64,000 nt of DNA from Micromonospora phytophila (GTDB lineage Bacteria > Actinomycetota > Actinomycetes > Mycobacteriales > Micromonosporaceae), in NCBI RefSeq assembly GCF_023656545.1, contig NZ_JAMOKF010000003.1, positions 1 through 64,000 on the forward strand. Direction: 5' to 3'. Each line of letters begins with the position of its first letter. The first letter of the stretch is position 1. A model generated the notes under the pieces. The model did no database searches and was not told the origin of the DNA. It saw nothing but the letters and a program-made list of their open reading frames with translations. Positions 37,405 to 46,566 of the stretch are shown here, piece after piece. The position numbers and the translations under genes were made by a program.

Positions 37405-38565
37405 TCACAGTACGCCGCGGGTGGACAGGAGTTCGGCCACACGATTGTGCGGCAGCGCCGGTATGCGGTTGCCGTCCCGGCCGGTCATCTCGGTGTTACC
37501 GACCATTGCGTTGATTACCGCCTCTTCCACCGCCTGCACTGTCGCCTCATAGAAGCGGTCCGTGTAGCCCCACGGCACGAAATGCAGCGTGGCCATCTTC
37601 TCCCGGTCGGGGTCGGGGTAGTGGCTGGCGAGGGCCCCGGGGTTGGCGGTGGAAAAGGCGAGGAACAAGTCGCCGGAGAAGTGCGACCCCGTCGTGCCGG
37701 TGCGGGCCAGGCCAAGCGGTACCCGCCGGGTCAGCGCGGCACACTGCCCGGGCAGCAGGGGCGCGTCGGTGGCGACGACGGCGATGATCGACCCGGCGCC
37801 GGCGGGTGGCGCCCAACGAGTGGGGTCGCCCAGCGGATCCTCGTCCCGCAGCGCCTGACCGAGCGGTACGCCGGCGATGGTCAACTCGTGCCGGGCACCG
37901 AAGTTGGCCTGCACCAGAACGCCGACGGTGTATTCAAGGCCGCCGAAGGTGATCATCCGCGACGCTGTGCCGGTGCCACCCTTGTATCCGTAGCAGTTCA
38001 TGCCGGTACCGCCACCCACCGAACCCTCCGCCACCGCTCCGCCGGCGGCGACGTCGAGAGCGGCGACCGCGGTGGCCGGCGTGACATGGTCACCGTTTAT
38101 ATCGTTCAGGTAGCCGTCGTAGGTCTCGGCGACCACCGGCATCAGCCAGGCTCGGGCGAGATCGGGCCGGTCCCGCACCAGCCAGTCGATCACGCCTCGA
38201 TGACAGGCGCCGATCGCGTGGGAGTTGGTCAGCAGGATCGGCAGATTCAGGGAGCCGGTCTCCTGGATCCATGCGGTGCCTGTCATCTCGCCGTTGCCGT
38301 TGAACGCATATACCCCGGCGGCGCAGGCGTCACCGACTCCGGCACGGCCTCGGGGAAGGATCGCGGTCACGCCGGTACGCACCGGCCCGGACCCGACCCG
38401 CAGTGGGCCCTCGCCGTGGATGAGCGTCTGCATGCCCACCTCTACGCCGGCGACGTCGGTGATGGCGTTATGGGGCCCGGGTGTGCCGGCGAACGGTATG
38501 CCGACGGCCCTGGCGCGCAGGTGTCCAGCCGAGGTGAGCGCCGGGGAATCGGTGCCGGCAGTCAT
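37405..38565 (-). CDS. P1-family (DmpA/BapA-like) aminopeptidase
   Basis: 386 residues, Ntn-hydrolase-like P1 family (MEROPS S58), which mature by self-cleavage before a Ser/Thr. The conserved stretch GGGTGMNCYGYKGGTGTASR contains the usual cleavage region. Asn and Gly of ILLTNSHAIGA and NGNGEMTG also fit. Relatives release D-amino acids or beta-amino acids from peptide N-termini, in the cytoplasm or periplasm; no signal peptide is seen here. Its start overlaps the stop of the ABC ATPase gene by 4 bp. It is the last intact gene of a peptide-import operon, so it probably trims the imported peptides. Confidence 0.9.
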   Translation of the reverse strand: MTAGTDSPALTSAGHLRARAVGIPFAGTPGPHNAITDVAGVEVGMQTLIHGEGPLRVGSGPVRTGVTAILPRGRAGVGDACAAGVYAFNGNGEMTGTAWIQETGSLNLPILLTNSHAIGACHRGVIDWLVRDRPDLARAWLMPVVAETYDGYLNDINGDHVTPATAVAALDVAAGGAVAEGSVGGGTGMNCYGYKGGTGTASRMITFGGLEYTVGVLVQANFGARHELTIAGVPLGQALRDEDPLGDPTRWAPPAGAGSIIAVVATDAPLLPGQCAALTRRVPLGLARTGTTGSHFSGDLFLAFSTANPGALASHYPDPDREKMATLHFVPWGYTDRFYEATVQAVEEAVINAMVGNTEMTGRDGNRIPALPHNRVAELLSTRGVL

Positions 38566-39386
38566 ACGGTCTCCTTGTCAGAGGTGGTGTCGTGAAGGTC
38601 GCGGCGGGCGCGGGAAACGGCCGCGGGATCCCAACCGCGTCGGGGCACGGAGGCGAGCAACAACCGGGTGTACGCGTGCTGCGGACGGGCGAGCACCTCA
38701 TGTGTTGCCCCCTGCTCCACGATCCGCCCGCTGTGCATGACCGCAACCTGCTCGGTGACGTAGCGGACGACGGCCAGGTCGTGTGAGACGAAGAGGTAGC
38801 CGATGCCGGTCTGCCGGCGTAGGTCGATGAGCAGGTTGAGAATCTGCGCCTGGATCGAGACATCCAACGCGGCGACCGCCTCGTCGAGGATCAGCAGCCG
38901 AGGTCGGGCGGCCAGTGTCCGGGCGATGGCCACTCGCTGACGCTGACCGCCGGACAGTTGTCGCGGCAGCGCGGCGGCCTCGCGCTGTCCCAGCCCGACC
39001 TGGTCGAGCAGCTCCGCCACCCGGTGCCGGCGGCTGTGCCGGCTGCCCGGCTCGTGCAGCGCGACGATCTCACCGAGAGCCTCGGTCGTGGTCAGCCGCG
39101 GGTCCAATGACAGGTACGGGTCCTGGAACACCATCTGTATCTGCCGGGCTCGGTTGAGCCGCTGCCCCCGTCCTCGCGCGGGTCCAGCGCGGTCCGCCCC
39201 GTCGACCATGACGGTTCCGGCATCGGCGCGTTCCAGGCCGGCGATGATCCGGGCGGTCGTCGTCTTGCCCGAACCTGACTCCCCGACCAGTCCCAACGCC
39301 CCGCCGTCCTCGACGGTGAAGGTGACGTCGTCGACCGCCAGCAGCGGGCCGTAGCGTTTCGACAGTCCGGCTACCTGCAGGCTCAC
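38562..39386 (-). CDS. Peptide ABC transporter ATP-binding protein (DppF/OppF type)
   Basis: 274 residues. Walker A GESGSGKTT (about 35-43), Q-loop in QMVFQDPYLSLDPR, signature LSGGQRQRVAIA, Walker B LLILDEAVAALD (Glu present), and switch His in VSHDLAVV. The C-terminal oligopeptide-binding extension with HAYTRLLLASVP is present but shorter than in DppD. It pairs with the ATPase of the next gene to power the importer. Overlaps of 4 bp at both ends show translational coupling. Confidence 0.95.
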   Translation of the reverse strand: MSLQVAGLSKRYGPLLAVDDVTFTVEDGGALGLVGESGSGKTTTARIIAGLERADAGTVMVDGADRAGPARGRGQRLNRARQIQMVFQDPYLSLDPRLTTTEALGEIVALHEPGSRHSRRHRVAELLDQVGLGQREAAALPRQLSGGQRQRVAIARTLAARPRLLILDEAVAALDVSIQAQILNLLIDLRRQTGIGYLFVSHDLAVVRYVTEQVAVMHSGRIVEQGATHEVLARPQHAYTRLLLASVPRRGWDPAAVSRARRDLHDTTSDKETV

Positions 39387-40375
39387 GCGTCTCTCCCGAT
39401 CAGCTCGTCGGCCCGGTGGCAGGCCACCGAGGCGCCGTCGCGCACCCGGGTGACCGGCGTGGCAGCGGCGCAGTCATCGACCACGATCGGGCAGCGCGGC
39501 GCAAAGGCGCAGCCCGCCGGGTTTTCCGCCAGGCTCAGCGGACGGCCCGCCACTGGCACCAGCGGGGCAACATCCGACGAGGCAGCGTCGCCACCAGCCG
39601 GCAGTTTCGGAGTCGCGGTCAGCAGGCCCCGGGTGTACGGGTGCTGAGGTGCGTCGAACAGTCGCTGCGCGGGCTGCTCTTCGACGATGCGCCCGGCGTA
39701 CATGACGGCGATGCGGTCGCAGATGGTCGCCGCCAGCTCCAGGTCGTGAGTGACGAAGAGCATCGCCATGGCGCGCTCGGCCTGCGCGGAAAGCAGGGTC
39801 GCCAGGATCTCTGCCTGCGTGGTCACGTCAAGCGCGGTGGTGGGTTCGTCGGCGAGCAGCAGCACCGGCTCGACGGCCAACGCGGAGGCGATCATGACCC
39901 GCTGCAGCATGCCGCCGGAGAACTGATGGGGATACTTGCGCACCGCTACCCCGGGTTGGGCGATGCCGACCTCAGTGAGCAGCTCGACGGCTCGCGTCAA
40001 CGCCTTCGCCTTCGACCATCCACGGTTGGCCCGCAGCGCCTCGGTGAGAAAGTCCCCGACACGGCGTAGCGGGTTGATCGAGGCGCGAGGGTCCTGGAAG
40101 ACCATCGCCACCTGCTCGGCGCGCAACCGTCGCAGTGCCTGCCCGGTCAATCCGACGACCTCGGTGCCGGCGACTCGGACCGACCCGGTCACCTGCGCCG
40201 ACGGCGGGAACAATCCGAGAGCGGCGCGAGCGGTGACGCTCTTGCCAGAGCCGGATTCGCCGACCAGCCCGACCACCTCGCCTGCACCCACCTGCAGGGT
40301 CACATCGGCGACAAGGGGGCGGCGCGCGACAGCGGGCAGTTCGACGGTGAGGTTGTTGATGGCAAGGGCGGTCAT
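39383..40375 (-). CDS. Peptide ABC transporter ATP-binding protein (DppD/OppD type)
   Basis: 330 residues. Walker A GESGSGKSV, Q-loop MVFQDPRASINP, signature FSGGMLQRVMIA, Walker B VLLLADEPTTALD, switch His VTHDLEL. The C-terminal extension with cysteines in CAFAPRCPIVVDDCAA would bind the [4Fe-4S] cluster seen in DppD-type subunits. The start is at 40375, where the ATGA overlap with the permease gene is found; the open frame extends to 40906 as a shadow of the permease gene. Confidence 0.95.
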   Translation of the reverse strand: MTALAINNLTVELPAVARRPLVADVTLQVGAGEVVGLVGESGSGKSVTARAALGLFPPSAQVTGSVRVAGTEVVGLTGQALRRLRAEQVAMVFQDPRASINPLRRVGDFLTEALRANRGWSKAKALTRAVELLTEVGIAQPGVAVRKYPHQFSGGMLQRVMIASALAVEPVLLLADEPTTALDVTTQAEILATLLSAQAERAMAMLFVTHDLELAATICDRIAVMYAGRIVEEQPAQRLFDAPQHPYTRGLLTATPKLPAGGDAASSDVAPLVPVAGRPLSLAENPAGCAFAPRCPIVVDDCAAATPVTRVRDGASVACHRADELIGRDA

Positions 40376-41247
40376 GGCACGTCCCGTCGGGCGACCCGAT
40401 CGGCGATCGCCTCGCCGAGGGTGGTGAACGCGACGACGACCAGCACGATGCAGACGCCGGGCACGAGGGAGGGCTGCCAGACGCCTTCGAGGACGGCTTG
40501 CTGATTCTCCCGGATCATGGTGCCCCAGTCCGGGGTTGGCGGCTGAACACCGAAGCCGAGATACGACAACGCGGCCAGGTCCAGCAAGGCGTAGCCGAAG
40601 TTGAGCGTCGACTGGGCCAGCAGCAACGGCACGATATTGGGCACGAGGTGCCGAGCCACGATGGTGAGCGAGGAGAAGCCCTGCACCCGGTAGGCAGCGA
40701 TGTAGGGTTTCGCCGCTTCCTGCAGCGCCGCCGACCGGCTCAGCCGGGCAATGTACGGGGTGTAGGCGATGACCATGGCCACCACGGGGGCGGTCAACCC
40801 CGGCCCGATCATCGCGACCGCGAGGATGGCCAGCAGCAGGCCCGGGAAGGCGAAGACGACCTCCGTCGAGCGGGAGATCAACCAGTCCACGACGCCGCCC
40901 CGCCACGCTGCCCAGACGCCGAACGCGGTGCCGAGCAGGGTGGATCCGGCCACCACCGCCAGCGGCCCGAGCAAGCTGCCGCGCGCGCCGTAGATCAGCC
41001 GCGACAACGTGTCCCGGCCGGATTGGTCCGCGCCCAACAGGTGCTCACCGCTGATGGGCGCGAGAGTGTCGGACAGCGAGACGTCGTTGGGCCCGACCGG
41101 TGAGACGACATCGGCGAAGACCGCTGCGAGGACGAAGACAGTCAGGACGGCGAGCGCGACGATGTTCAGCCAGCCACCGAGCGCGCCGGTTCGCAGCCGG
41201 CCCACACGCCGTCGGATCAGCCCGGGCGTGGCGGAGGCCGCCGTCAT
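40372..41247 (-). CDS. Peptide ABC transporter permease (DppC/OppC type)
   Basis: 291 residues with six membrane segments. The first lies at about 27-47 (LNIVALAVLTVFVLAAVFAD). A large loop ends in LLGADQSGRDTLSRLIYGAR, the typical DppC signature before the second helix. The EAA-like coupling loop is AALQEAAKPYIAAYRVQGFS. The end LGEAIADRVARRDVP is also typical. Start and stop overlap the neighbouring genes by 4 bp each. Confidence 0.95.
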   Translation of the reverse strand: MTAASATPGLIRRRVGRLRTGALGGWLNIVALAVLTVFVLAAVFADVVSPVGPNDVSLSDTLAPISGEHLLGADQSGRDTLSRLIYGARGSLLGPLAVVAGSTLLGTAFGVWAAWRGGVVDWLISRSTEVVFAFPGLLLAILAVAMIGPGLTAPVVAMVIAYTPYIARLSRSAALQEAAKPYIAAYRVQGFSSLTIVARHLVPNIVPLLLAQSTLNFGYALLDLAALSYLGFGVQPPTPDWGTMIRENQQAVLEGVWQPSLVPGVCIVLVVVAFTTLGEAIADRVARRDVP

Positions 41248-42212
41248 CGGGCCACTCCGGCACGGAGGCTGACCCGTGGGTCGATCAGCGGGTATAGCAG
41301 GTCGACCAGCAGATTCGTCACCACGAACGCCAGCACTCCGATCATCGTGATCGCCTGCACCACCGGGAAATCCTTGGCTTGCACGGCGGTGACCAGTAAC
41401 GACCCGAGGCCCGACAGGCCGAAGGCCACCTCGATCACGAACGTGGCCACGAACAGCCCGGCCACGATCAGGCCGCTGAGGGTGGTGATCGGCCCGAGGC
41501 TGTTGCGCAGCGCGTGGCGGCGCACCACCGAGCCGAACGGCAAGCCTCGCGACCGCGCCACCTCCACGTGCTCGCGTGACAGTTCGGCGAGCATCGCCGA
41601 ACGGGTGACTCGCGCAAGCAGGCCCACCACGGATACGGCGACCGCCACCGCAGGCAGGGTCAGGTGCCAGAGCCGGTCGAGCAGGCCCTCGCCGTTGCCG
41701 AAAACCGGGAACCAGCCGAGCCCGACGGCGAAAACCGCGCTGAGTGGAATGACCGCGACGAAGCCTGGGGTGGCCGCCGCGACAGTGCTGATCAGCATGA
41801 TCGATCGATCCAGCTTGCCGGGGCGCAGCGCGGCCACCACCCCGAGCAGCAGCCCGACCAGCACGATCATCAGACTGGCGTAGCCGACCAGCAGCAGCGT
41901 GGTCGGTAGTCGCGACGCCAGCAGCCCGCCGACATCCTGGCGGAACTGCAGCGAGCGGCCGAAGTCGCCGGTGAAGACTCCAGTGATCCACCGCCAGTAC
42001 TGCACCAGCAGTGGGTCGTCCAGGTGGTATTGGGCGCGCACGGCGGCCAGCGCCTCCGGCGACACCGGCCGACCGCGGAGCAGGAACTCCTCGGGCCTGC
42101 CCGGTGCCAGGTGCGTGGCGGAGAAAATCAGGAAGGAGGTGACCCCTACGGTGAGCAGGAGCCCGCCGACCCGTCCAGCGACGAACCGGGGGATGCTGGC
42201 CGCCGCGCCCAT
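41244..42212 (-). CDS. Peptide ABC transporter permease (DppB/OppB type)
   Basis: 322 residues with six membrane segments. Features are RFVAGRVGGLLLTVGVTSFL at the start, APGRPEEFLLRGRPVSPEAL and HLDDPLLVQYWRWITGVFTG (the periplasmic DppB motif), the coupling loop LREHVEVARSRGLP-like (SREHVEVARSRGLPFGSVV) and DLLYPLIDPRVSL at the end. Start ATG at 42212 overlaps the TAA of the binding-protein gene (TAATG). Confidence 0.95.
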   Translation of the reverse strand: MGAAASIPRFVAGRVGGLLLTVGVTSFLIFSATHLAPGRPEEFLLRGRPVSPEALAAVRAQYHLDDPLLVQYWRWITGVFTGDFGRSLQFRQDVGGLLASRLPTTLLLVGYASLMIVLVGLLLGVVAALRPGKLDRSIMLISTVAAATPGFVAVIPLSAVFAVGLGWFPVFGNGEGLLDRLWHLTLPAVAVAVSVVGLLARVTRSAMLAELSREHVEVARSRGLPFGSVVRRHALRNSLGPITTLSGLIVAGLFVATFVIEVAFGLSGLGSLLVTAVQAKDFPVVQAITMIGVLAFVVTNLLVDLLYPLIDPRVSLRAGVAR

Positions 42213-43852
42213 TACTTGGTGCCGCCGATCTGCGCCGCCCACGGGTAGTACAGGTAGGCGTTCGTCGCCGGCGCGCCGCTGATGCGGTTGTTCATGAACA
42301 CAGAGTTCGGCCCGTTGACGATCGGCAGCCACACCATGTCGTCGACGGTGATTTTCTGCAGCTGAACCACCAGTTCGGCGCGCTTGACGGGGTCGCTCTC
42401 GCTCAGCGCCCGCGCGTACAGCTCGTCGTACTGCGGGTTGCTGTACTTGCCGTAGTTGGCGAAGCTCTTGGACTCCCAGTTCTGGTAAATCTGCAGGGCG
42501 TCGGCGATGTCGGCGTACCAGCTGGTGAAAAAGAGGTCGATGTCCTTGCGGGCCTCGGCGCCGCCGAACAAACTCCCGTACTGGTCTGGCGCGATCGTCT
42601 TCAGCTCCACTTTGAGGCCGATCCGCTCCCCCGCCGCCTTCATCTCATTAGCCAATGGGGCGAAGACCGGGCTGGAGCTGATCGCGACCACGATCGGCTC
42701 AGCTGGCGCACCGACCTCGGCGACCAGTTGCTTGGCCTGGTCGAGGTTCTGCTTCGGCTCGGGCAGGGCGTCGTACGCGGTCCGGTACACGTCCGGAGCG
42801 CCACCCCAGGTCAGTTTGGCGGCGACGGCGCGCGACGCCTCTGCTCGTCCCTTGTACGCCGCCTTGATGAGGCCTTCCCGGTCGATGGCCAGCCACAACG
42901 CCTTGCGGATCCTGACGTCCTTCAGCGGCCCGGTGAAGTCGTTGACGATGAAGTTGACCGTAGAGGTGGTCGGGCCGAAGTACAGCTTGCCGATGCCGGA
43001 GTCCAGCAGCTTCTGCCGACCCTCGACCGGCGGTCCGTAGGTGCCGTCCACCTCACCGGTCGTGAGCGCGTTGAGCTGCGTAGTGGGGTCGGAGACGATG
43101 ACCAGCTCGAAAGACTTCGCCTTTGCCTTGCGCGTCGGATCCCAGTAGTTCTCGGCCCGGGTGAGCGTGATCGACTGACCCTTGGTCCACTTGCTGAGCT
43201 GGAATGGGCCGGTGCAGCCGACGCCGCCGTCCGGGCCTCCGTAGTTCTTGCCCTTGGCCGTGACGTAGGCCTTGCTCTCCACAATGCCGGGCACCACGGC
43301 CATCATCTGGTTGAACAGCGCGTCAGGCGCGGACAGCTTCACGGTGACCTCCGCCGTACCGGTCGCGGCCACATCCTTGACTCTGGCGAACGCGGTAGCC
43401 CAGTACGAGCCGGCGCCCGGATCCATGTGCCGCTTGAGGCTGAACACCACGTCATCGGCGGTCATCGGCGTGCCGTCATGGAACGTCACGCCCTGACGCA
43501 GGCTGTAGACGTAGGTCAGCGGATCGGGGTTCGTGACCTTCTCGGCGAGGTTCGGCTGCACGGTGAAGTCCGCGTCGATACGGAGCAGACTCTCGCAGAC
43601 GTTCGACAGCACCGAGTTGGGTGGGTAGTCGTAGCTGTAGATCCAGTCGATCGAGGAAGGCTCGGACCCAAGGAGCCACCGCACCGACTCGATCTCGCGA
43701 TCTCCCGACGGAGTCATGCTGACCATGTCGGCGGCTGCCGGCGGCTTGCCGGTGGGTCCCGTCCGGTTAGAGCAGGCGGTTGCGGCCATTACGGGCAGCG
43801 CGACCAGCACGGCCAGCGCTGGCGCGAGGAGACGGCGCTGAGCAAGATTCAC
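42212..43852 (-). CDS. Peptide-binding lipoprotein (SBP family 5)
   Basis: 546 residues. Signal with lipobox VMAATAC, so the mature protein is a lipoprotein anchored outside the membrane. Family-5 signatures are EPSSIDWIYSYDYPPNSVLS, LRQGVTFHDGTPMTADDVVF, and KALWLAIDREGLIKAAYKGR. It captures the peptide and hands it to the DppB/C permease. The start is taken at GTG 43852 with GGGAG 5 bp upstream; GTG at 43858 is the alternative. It is first in the operon and divergent from a TetR gene. Confidence 0.93.
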   Translation of the reverse strand: MNLAQRRLLAPALAVLVALPVMAATACSNRTGPTGKPPAAADMVSMTPSGDREIESVRWLLGSEPSSIDWIYSYDYPPNSVLSNVCESLLRIDADFTVQPNLAEKVTNPDPLTYVYSLRQGVTFHDGTPMTADDVVFSLKRHMDPGAGSYWATAFARVKDVAATGTAEVTVKLSAPDALFNQMMAVVPGIVESKAYVTAKGKNYGGPDGGVGCTGPFQLSKWTKGQSITLTRAENYWDPTRKAKAKSFELVIVSDPTTQLNALTTGEVDGTYGPPVEGRQKLLDSGIGKLYFGPTTSTVNFIVNDFTGPLKDVRIRKALWLAIDREGLIKAAYKGRAEASRAVAAKLTWGGAPDVYRTAYDALPEPKQNLDQAKQLVAEVGAPAEPIVVAISSSPVFAPLANEMKAAGERIGLKVELKTIAPDQYGSLFGGAEARKDIDLFFTSWYADIADALQIYQNWESKSFANYGKYSNPQYDELYARALSESDPVKRAELVVQLQKITVDDMVWLPIVNGPNSVFMNNRISGAPATNAYLYYPWAAQIGGTK

Positions 43853-44006
43853 GGGCACTCCCGAGTGATGAGCTTAGTTATTCGTACGGAACAGCAAAGA
43901 ACTTCGGTGGCGTGCTGTCAAGAGCGGGCCAGGTATCCTTCGGCCGTCAGGGCAGCGCGGATGACGTGCTGGACGATAGGTTCGCTGGCGATGAGAGAGG
44001 CACACC

Positions 44007-44621
44007 ATGGCGCGGCCCAAGAACCAAGAGGAGCGGCGGCACCATCTGGTGCAGGCGGCCCGGCGGGCGATCGTCGCCCACGGTCTTGGCTCGGTGCGGG
44101 TGCGGGATATCGCCGACGCCGCCGGTATGGCCACCGGTTCGGTGACCTACTACTTCCGTGAGGTCGAGCAACTGTTCCAGGAGGTGTACGCCGAGGCGAT
44201 TGATCGATTCGACGCCCGTCGCACCGCAGCCGCCGACAGCGTCAACGACCCACGCGAACGACTTTTGGTGACCATCCGTAGCGGGTTGCCCACGGGGCCG
44301 GACGACGAACTGTGTTGCCTGCTCTACGAGTTCTCACCGCAAGCCCGTCGTCGGCGCGTGGACGCCGCACTGCGCCGCACGCTATACGACCGTCAGGTGA
44401 GCCTTTACCGATCGATCCTCGACACCGGCGCCGGTCTCGGGCACTTCCAGCTCACCGCCCCTTCCACCCAGATCGCGAGCAACCTGGTCGCGCTGGAGGA
44501 CGCCTACGGCTACCACGTGATCGCTCGTACCTCCATCACCCGCGACCGGGCCGAAGCGAACATCATCGGATACGCGTCGACCGCCACCGGCTGCGACCTG
44601 ACTGCCGCAACAAGGGTCTAG
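44007..44621 (+). CDS. TetR-family regulator, probable repressor of the peptide operon
   Basis: 204 residues. HTH about 8-52: RRHHLVQAARRAIVAHGLGS, VRDIADAAGMATGSVTYYFR. The C-terminal domain resembles the TetR_C_6 / BetI-like type. It is divergent from the transporter operon, with 154 bp between start codons, and is likely its regulator. GAGAGG lies before the ATG. The stop codon TAG is formed by the last three bases of CTAG at 44618-44621, the left target duplication of the IS701 composite; on the other side CTAG occurs again, so insertion left the protein unchanged. Confidence 0.92.
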   Translation: MARPKNQEERRHHLVQAARRAIVAHGLGSVRVRDIADAAGMATGSVTYYFREVEQLFQEVYAEAIDRFDARRTAAADSVNDPRERLLVTIRSGLPTGPDDELCCLLYEFSPQARRRRVDAALRRTLYDRQVSLYRSILDTGAGLGHFQLTAPSTQIASNLVALEDAYGYHVIARTSITRDRAEANIIGYASTATGCDLTAATRV

Positions 44622-44642
44622 TACGGCAGCCGCCGTTCGGGA

Positions 44643-45520
44643 TCATGGCTGGAGTTCGAGGTCGAGGCGTCGTGTGGGGTCGGCGTCGGTGGTGACATCG
44701 TCGAGCCAGGCAATCGTAGAAGCGTGGCCCTTTCGACCCGGCTCCTGCGCTGCCACGCGGACGCGGGTAGTTCGGCGGCGATGCGGTCGGCGCGGAGGCG
44801 GACCTGCCGCCGTCGAGGGGCACCATGTGGCTGCGGGAGGCGGCCAGGACGTAACCCACGCGGTGTTGGCGCAGGTGGGCGCGGAAGACGCTGCTGTTGC
44901 CGTAGACCTCATCAGCGGCTGCCCACCCTGCCGACACGCCGGCGTCGACGGCCGCGGTGATCATGTCGGCGGCCAGCTCGGACTTCGTGGCGAAACTCGA
45001 GCTCGTCCGGGACACCGGCGTCCTGGCAGCGGTCCCGGTCATCAGTCCACGACACCGGCAGGTGGACCCTGCGGTCGATCAGCGTGTGCCCATGCCGGCT
45101 GGCGTAGCCGCAGAACACCCCGACCCGCGCGTTCTCGATCCTGCCGGCGGTGCCGGTGTACTGGCGTTGCACCCCGACCGAGTGCACGCCCTTCTTCAGG
45201 CCGCCAGCCTCGTCGACGACCAGGACCGCCTCCGGGTCACCGAGCCGGTCGGCGACCACCTGCCGCAGGTCGTCGCGGACGACATCGGCATCCCACACCG
45301 CCCGGTAGAGCAGGCGCTGCATCGCATCCGGCCGGGCATGCCCAGCCTGCTCCGCCAGCTGCCGACACGTCTTGACCTCGATCTCGGCCAGCAGCCCGGT
45401 CACGAACGCCGCCGCCGTCCGCCGCGGCTCGACCCGCCCGAACCGGCCCGCGAACGAAGCCAGCACCCCGGGGACGACGATGACGACGACCGCGACAAAT
45501 CCGGCGACGACGACGGACCC
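44643..45520 (-). pseudogene. IS701-family transposase, left copy
   Basis: Minus strand, N-terminus at the centre of the composite: ASFAGRFGRVEPRRTAAAFV, AVWDADVVRDDLRQ, VLVVDEAGGLKKGVHSVGVQ, then a frameshift near 45010, SELAADMITAAVDAGV, AADEVYGNSSVFRAHLRQ, a second shift, and WLDDVTTDADPTRRLDLELQ P-stop. Compared with the right copy it lacks the segment between DADP and RRL, about 65 codons. It is nearly complete at its head but not functional. Confidence 0.85.
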
Positions 45521-45654
45521 CGGCTTGGCCGTCGCCTACCACGGGTGGACCGTGGCGGGCGGCGGCACGAAGACGTCCTTCAGACGGTCGCGACCCGCTC
45601 CTTCGGGACCGGCGGCCCTTCCTGGTCGAACTGGGTGCGGTACAACTCCTGGTA

Positions 45655-46539
45655 CCGGCGGTGTGGGACGCCGACGCCGTCCGCGACGACCTGCGGCAAC
45701 TGATCGCCGACCGGTTCGGTGACCCGGACGCGGTCCTGGTGGTCGACGAGACCGGTGATCTGAAGAAGGGCATACATTCTGTCGGGTGCAGCGCCAGTAC
45801 ACCGGCACCGCCGCGATCGAGAACAGCCAGGTCAGGGTGTTCCTGGGCTACGCCGGCCGGGACGGACACACCCTGATCGACCGACGGGTGTATCTGCCGG
45901 CGTCGTGGGCCGACGACCGTCAGCGGTGCCAGGCAGCCGGCGTGCCCGACGAGATCGGGTTCGCCACCCGCTGCGAGTTGGCCACGGACATGATCACCGC
46001 CGCCCTTGACGCTGGCGTTCCGGCGGGGCGGGCCGCCGCGGACGAGGCCTACGGCAACAGCGCCACGTTCCGCGCCCACCTGCGCGAACACGGGCTCGGC
46101 TACGTCCTCGCGGTGTCCCGCAGCCACCTGGTCCCGCTTGACGGCAAGACCCGGGTTCGTGCCGATCGGATCGCCGCCGACCTACCGGCATCGGCCTGGC
46201 AACGCCGCAACGCTGGTGCCGGATCCAAGGGCCCACGCTTGTACGACTGGGCCCGGCTGGACGACGTATGCACCAACGCTGACCCCGACGACGGCGGCCG
46301 ACACAGCCCCTGATCCACCGCAACACCACCGCCCGTGAAATGGCCTTCTACCGCTGCTGGACACCCAAGCCGGCCACCCTCGCCCAACTCGTCCGCGTCG
46401 CCGACATCCGTTGGACAGTCGACGAGAGCTTCCAGGGCGCAAAGGGTCAGGTCGGCCTGGACCAGCACCAGGTCCGCCGCTAGCCCGAGCCCGACGATCC
46501 CACTACACACGCCGCCTCAACCTCGAACTCCAGCCATGA
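45655..46539 (+). pseudogene. IS701-family transposase, right copy
   Basis: Plus strand, truncated at its head: starts AVWDADAVRDDLRQLIADRF, VLVVDETGDLKKGIHSVG, frameshift near 45785, VQRQYTGTAAIENSQVRVFL, CELATDMITAALDAGVPAGR, AYGNSATFRAHLREHGLGYV, then a shift to EMAFYRCWTPKPATLAQLVR, VADIRWTVDESFQGAKGQVG and, after a stop, RRLNLELQP-stop 21 bp from the element end. The DDE acids are in DETGD, DEAYG and VDESFQ. Several indels; not functional. Confidence 0.85.
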
Positions 46540-46566
46540 TCTCGAACGGCGACGGCCGTACTAGGG

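Larger units (their letters stand above)
44622..46560. mobile_element. Composite of two head-to-head IS701-like elements with CTAG duplication
   Basis: The two ends are inverted repeats: from 44622 inward and from 46560 inward about 50 of 56 bases agree (shared TACGGC, CGCCGTTCG and GATCATGGCTGGAGTTCGAG). The sequence CTAG stands at 44618-44621 and 46561-46564, matching the 4-bp YTAR duplication known for IS701. Inside are two broken transposase genes with N-termini in the centre and C-termini at the ends. The whole 1.94 kb looks like one transposed unit. Confidence 0.85.
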
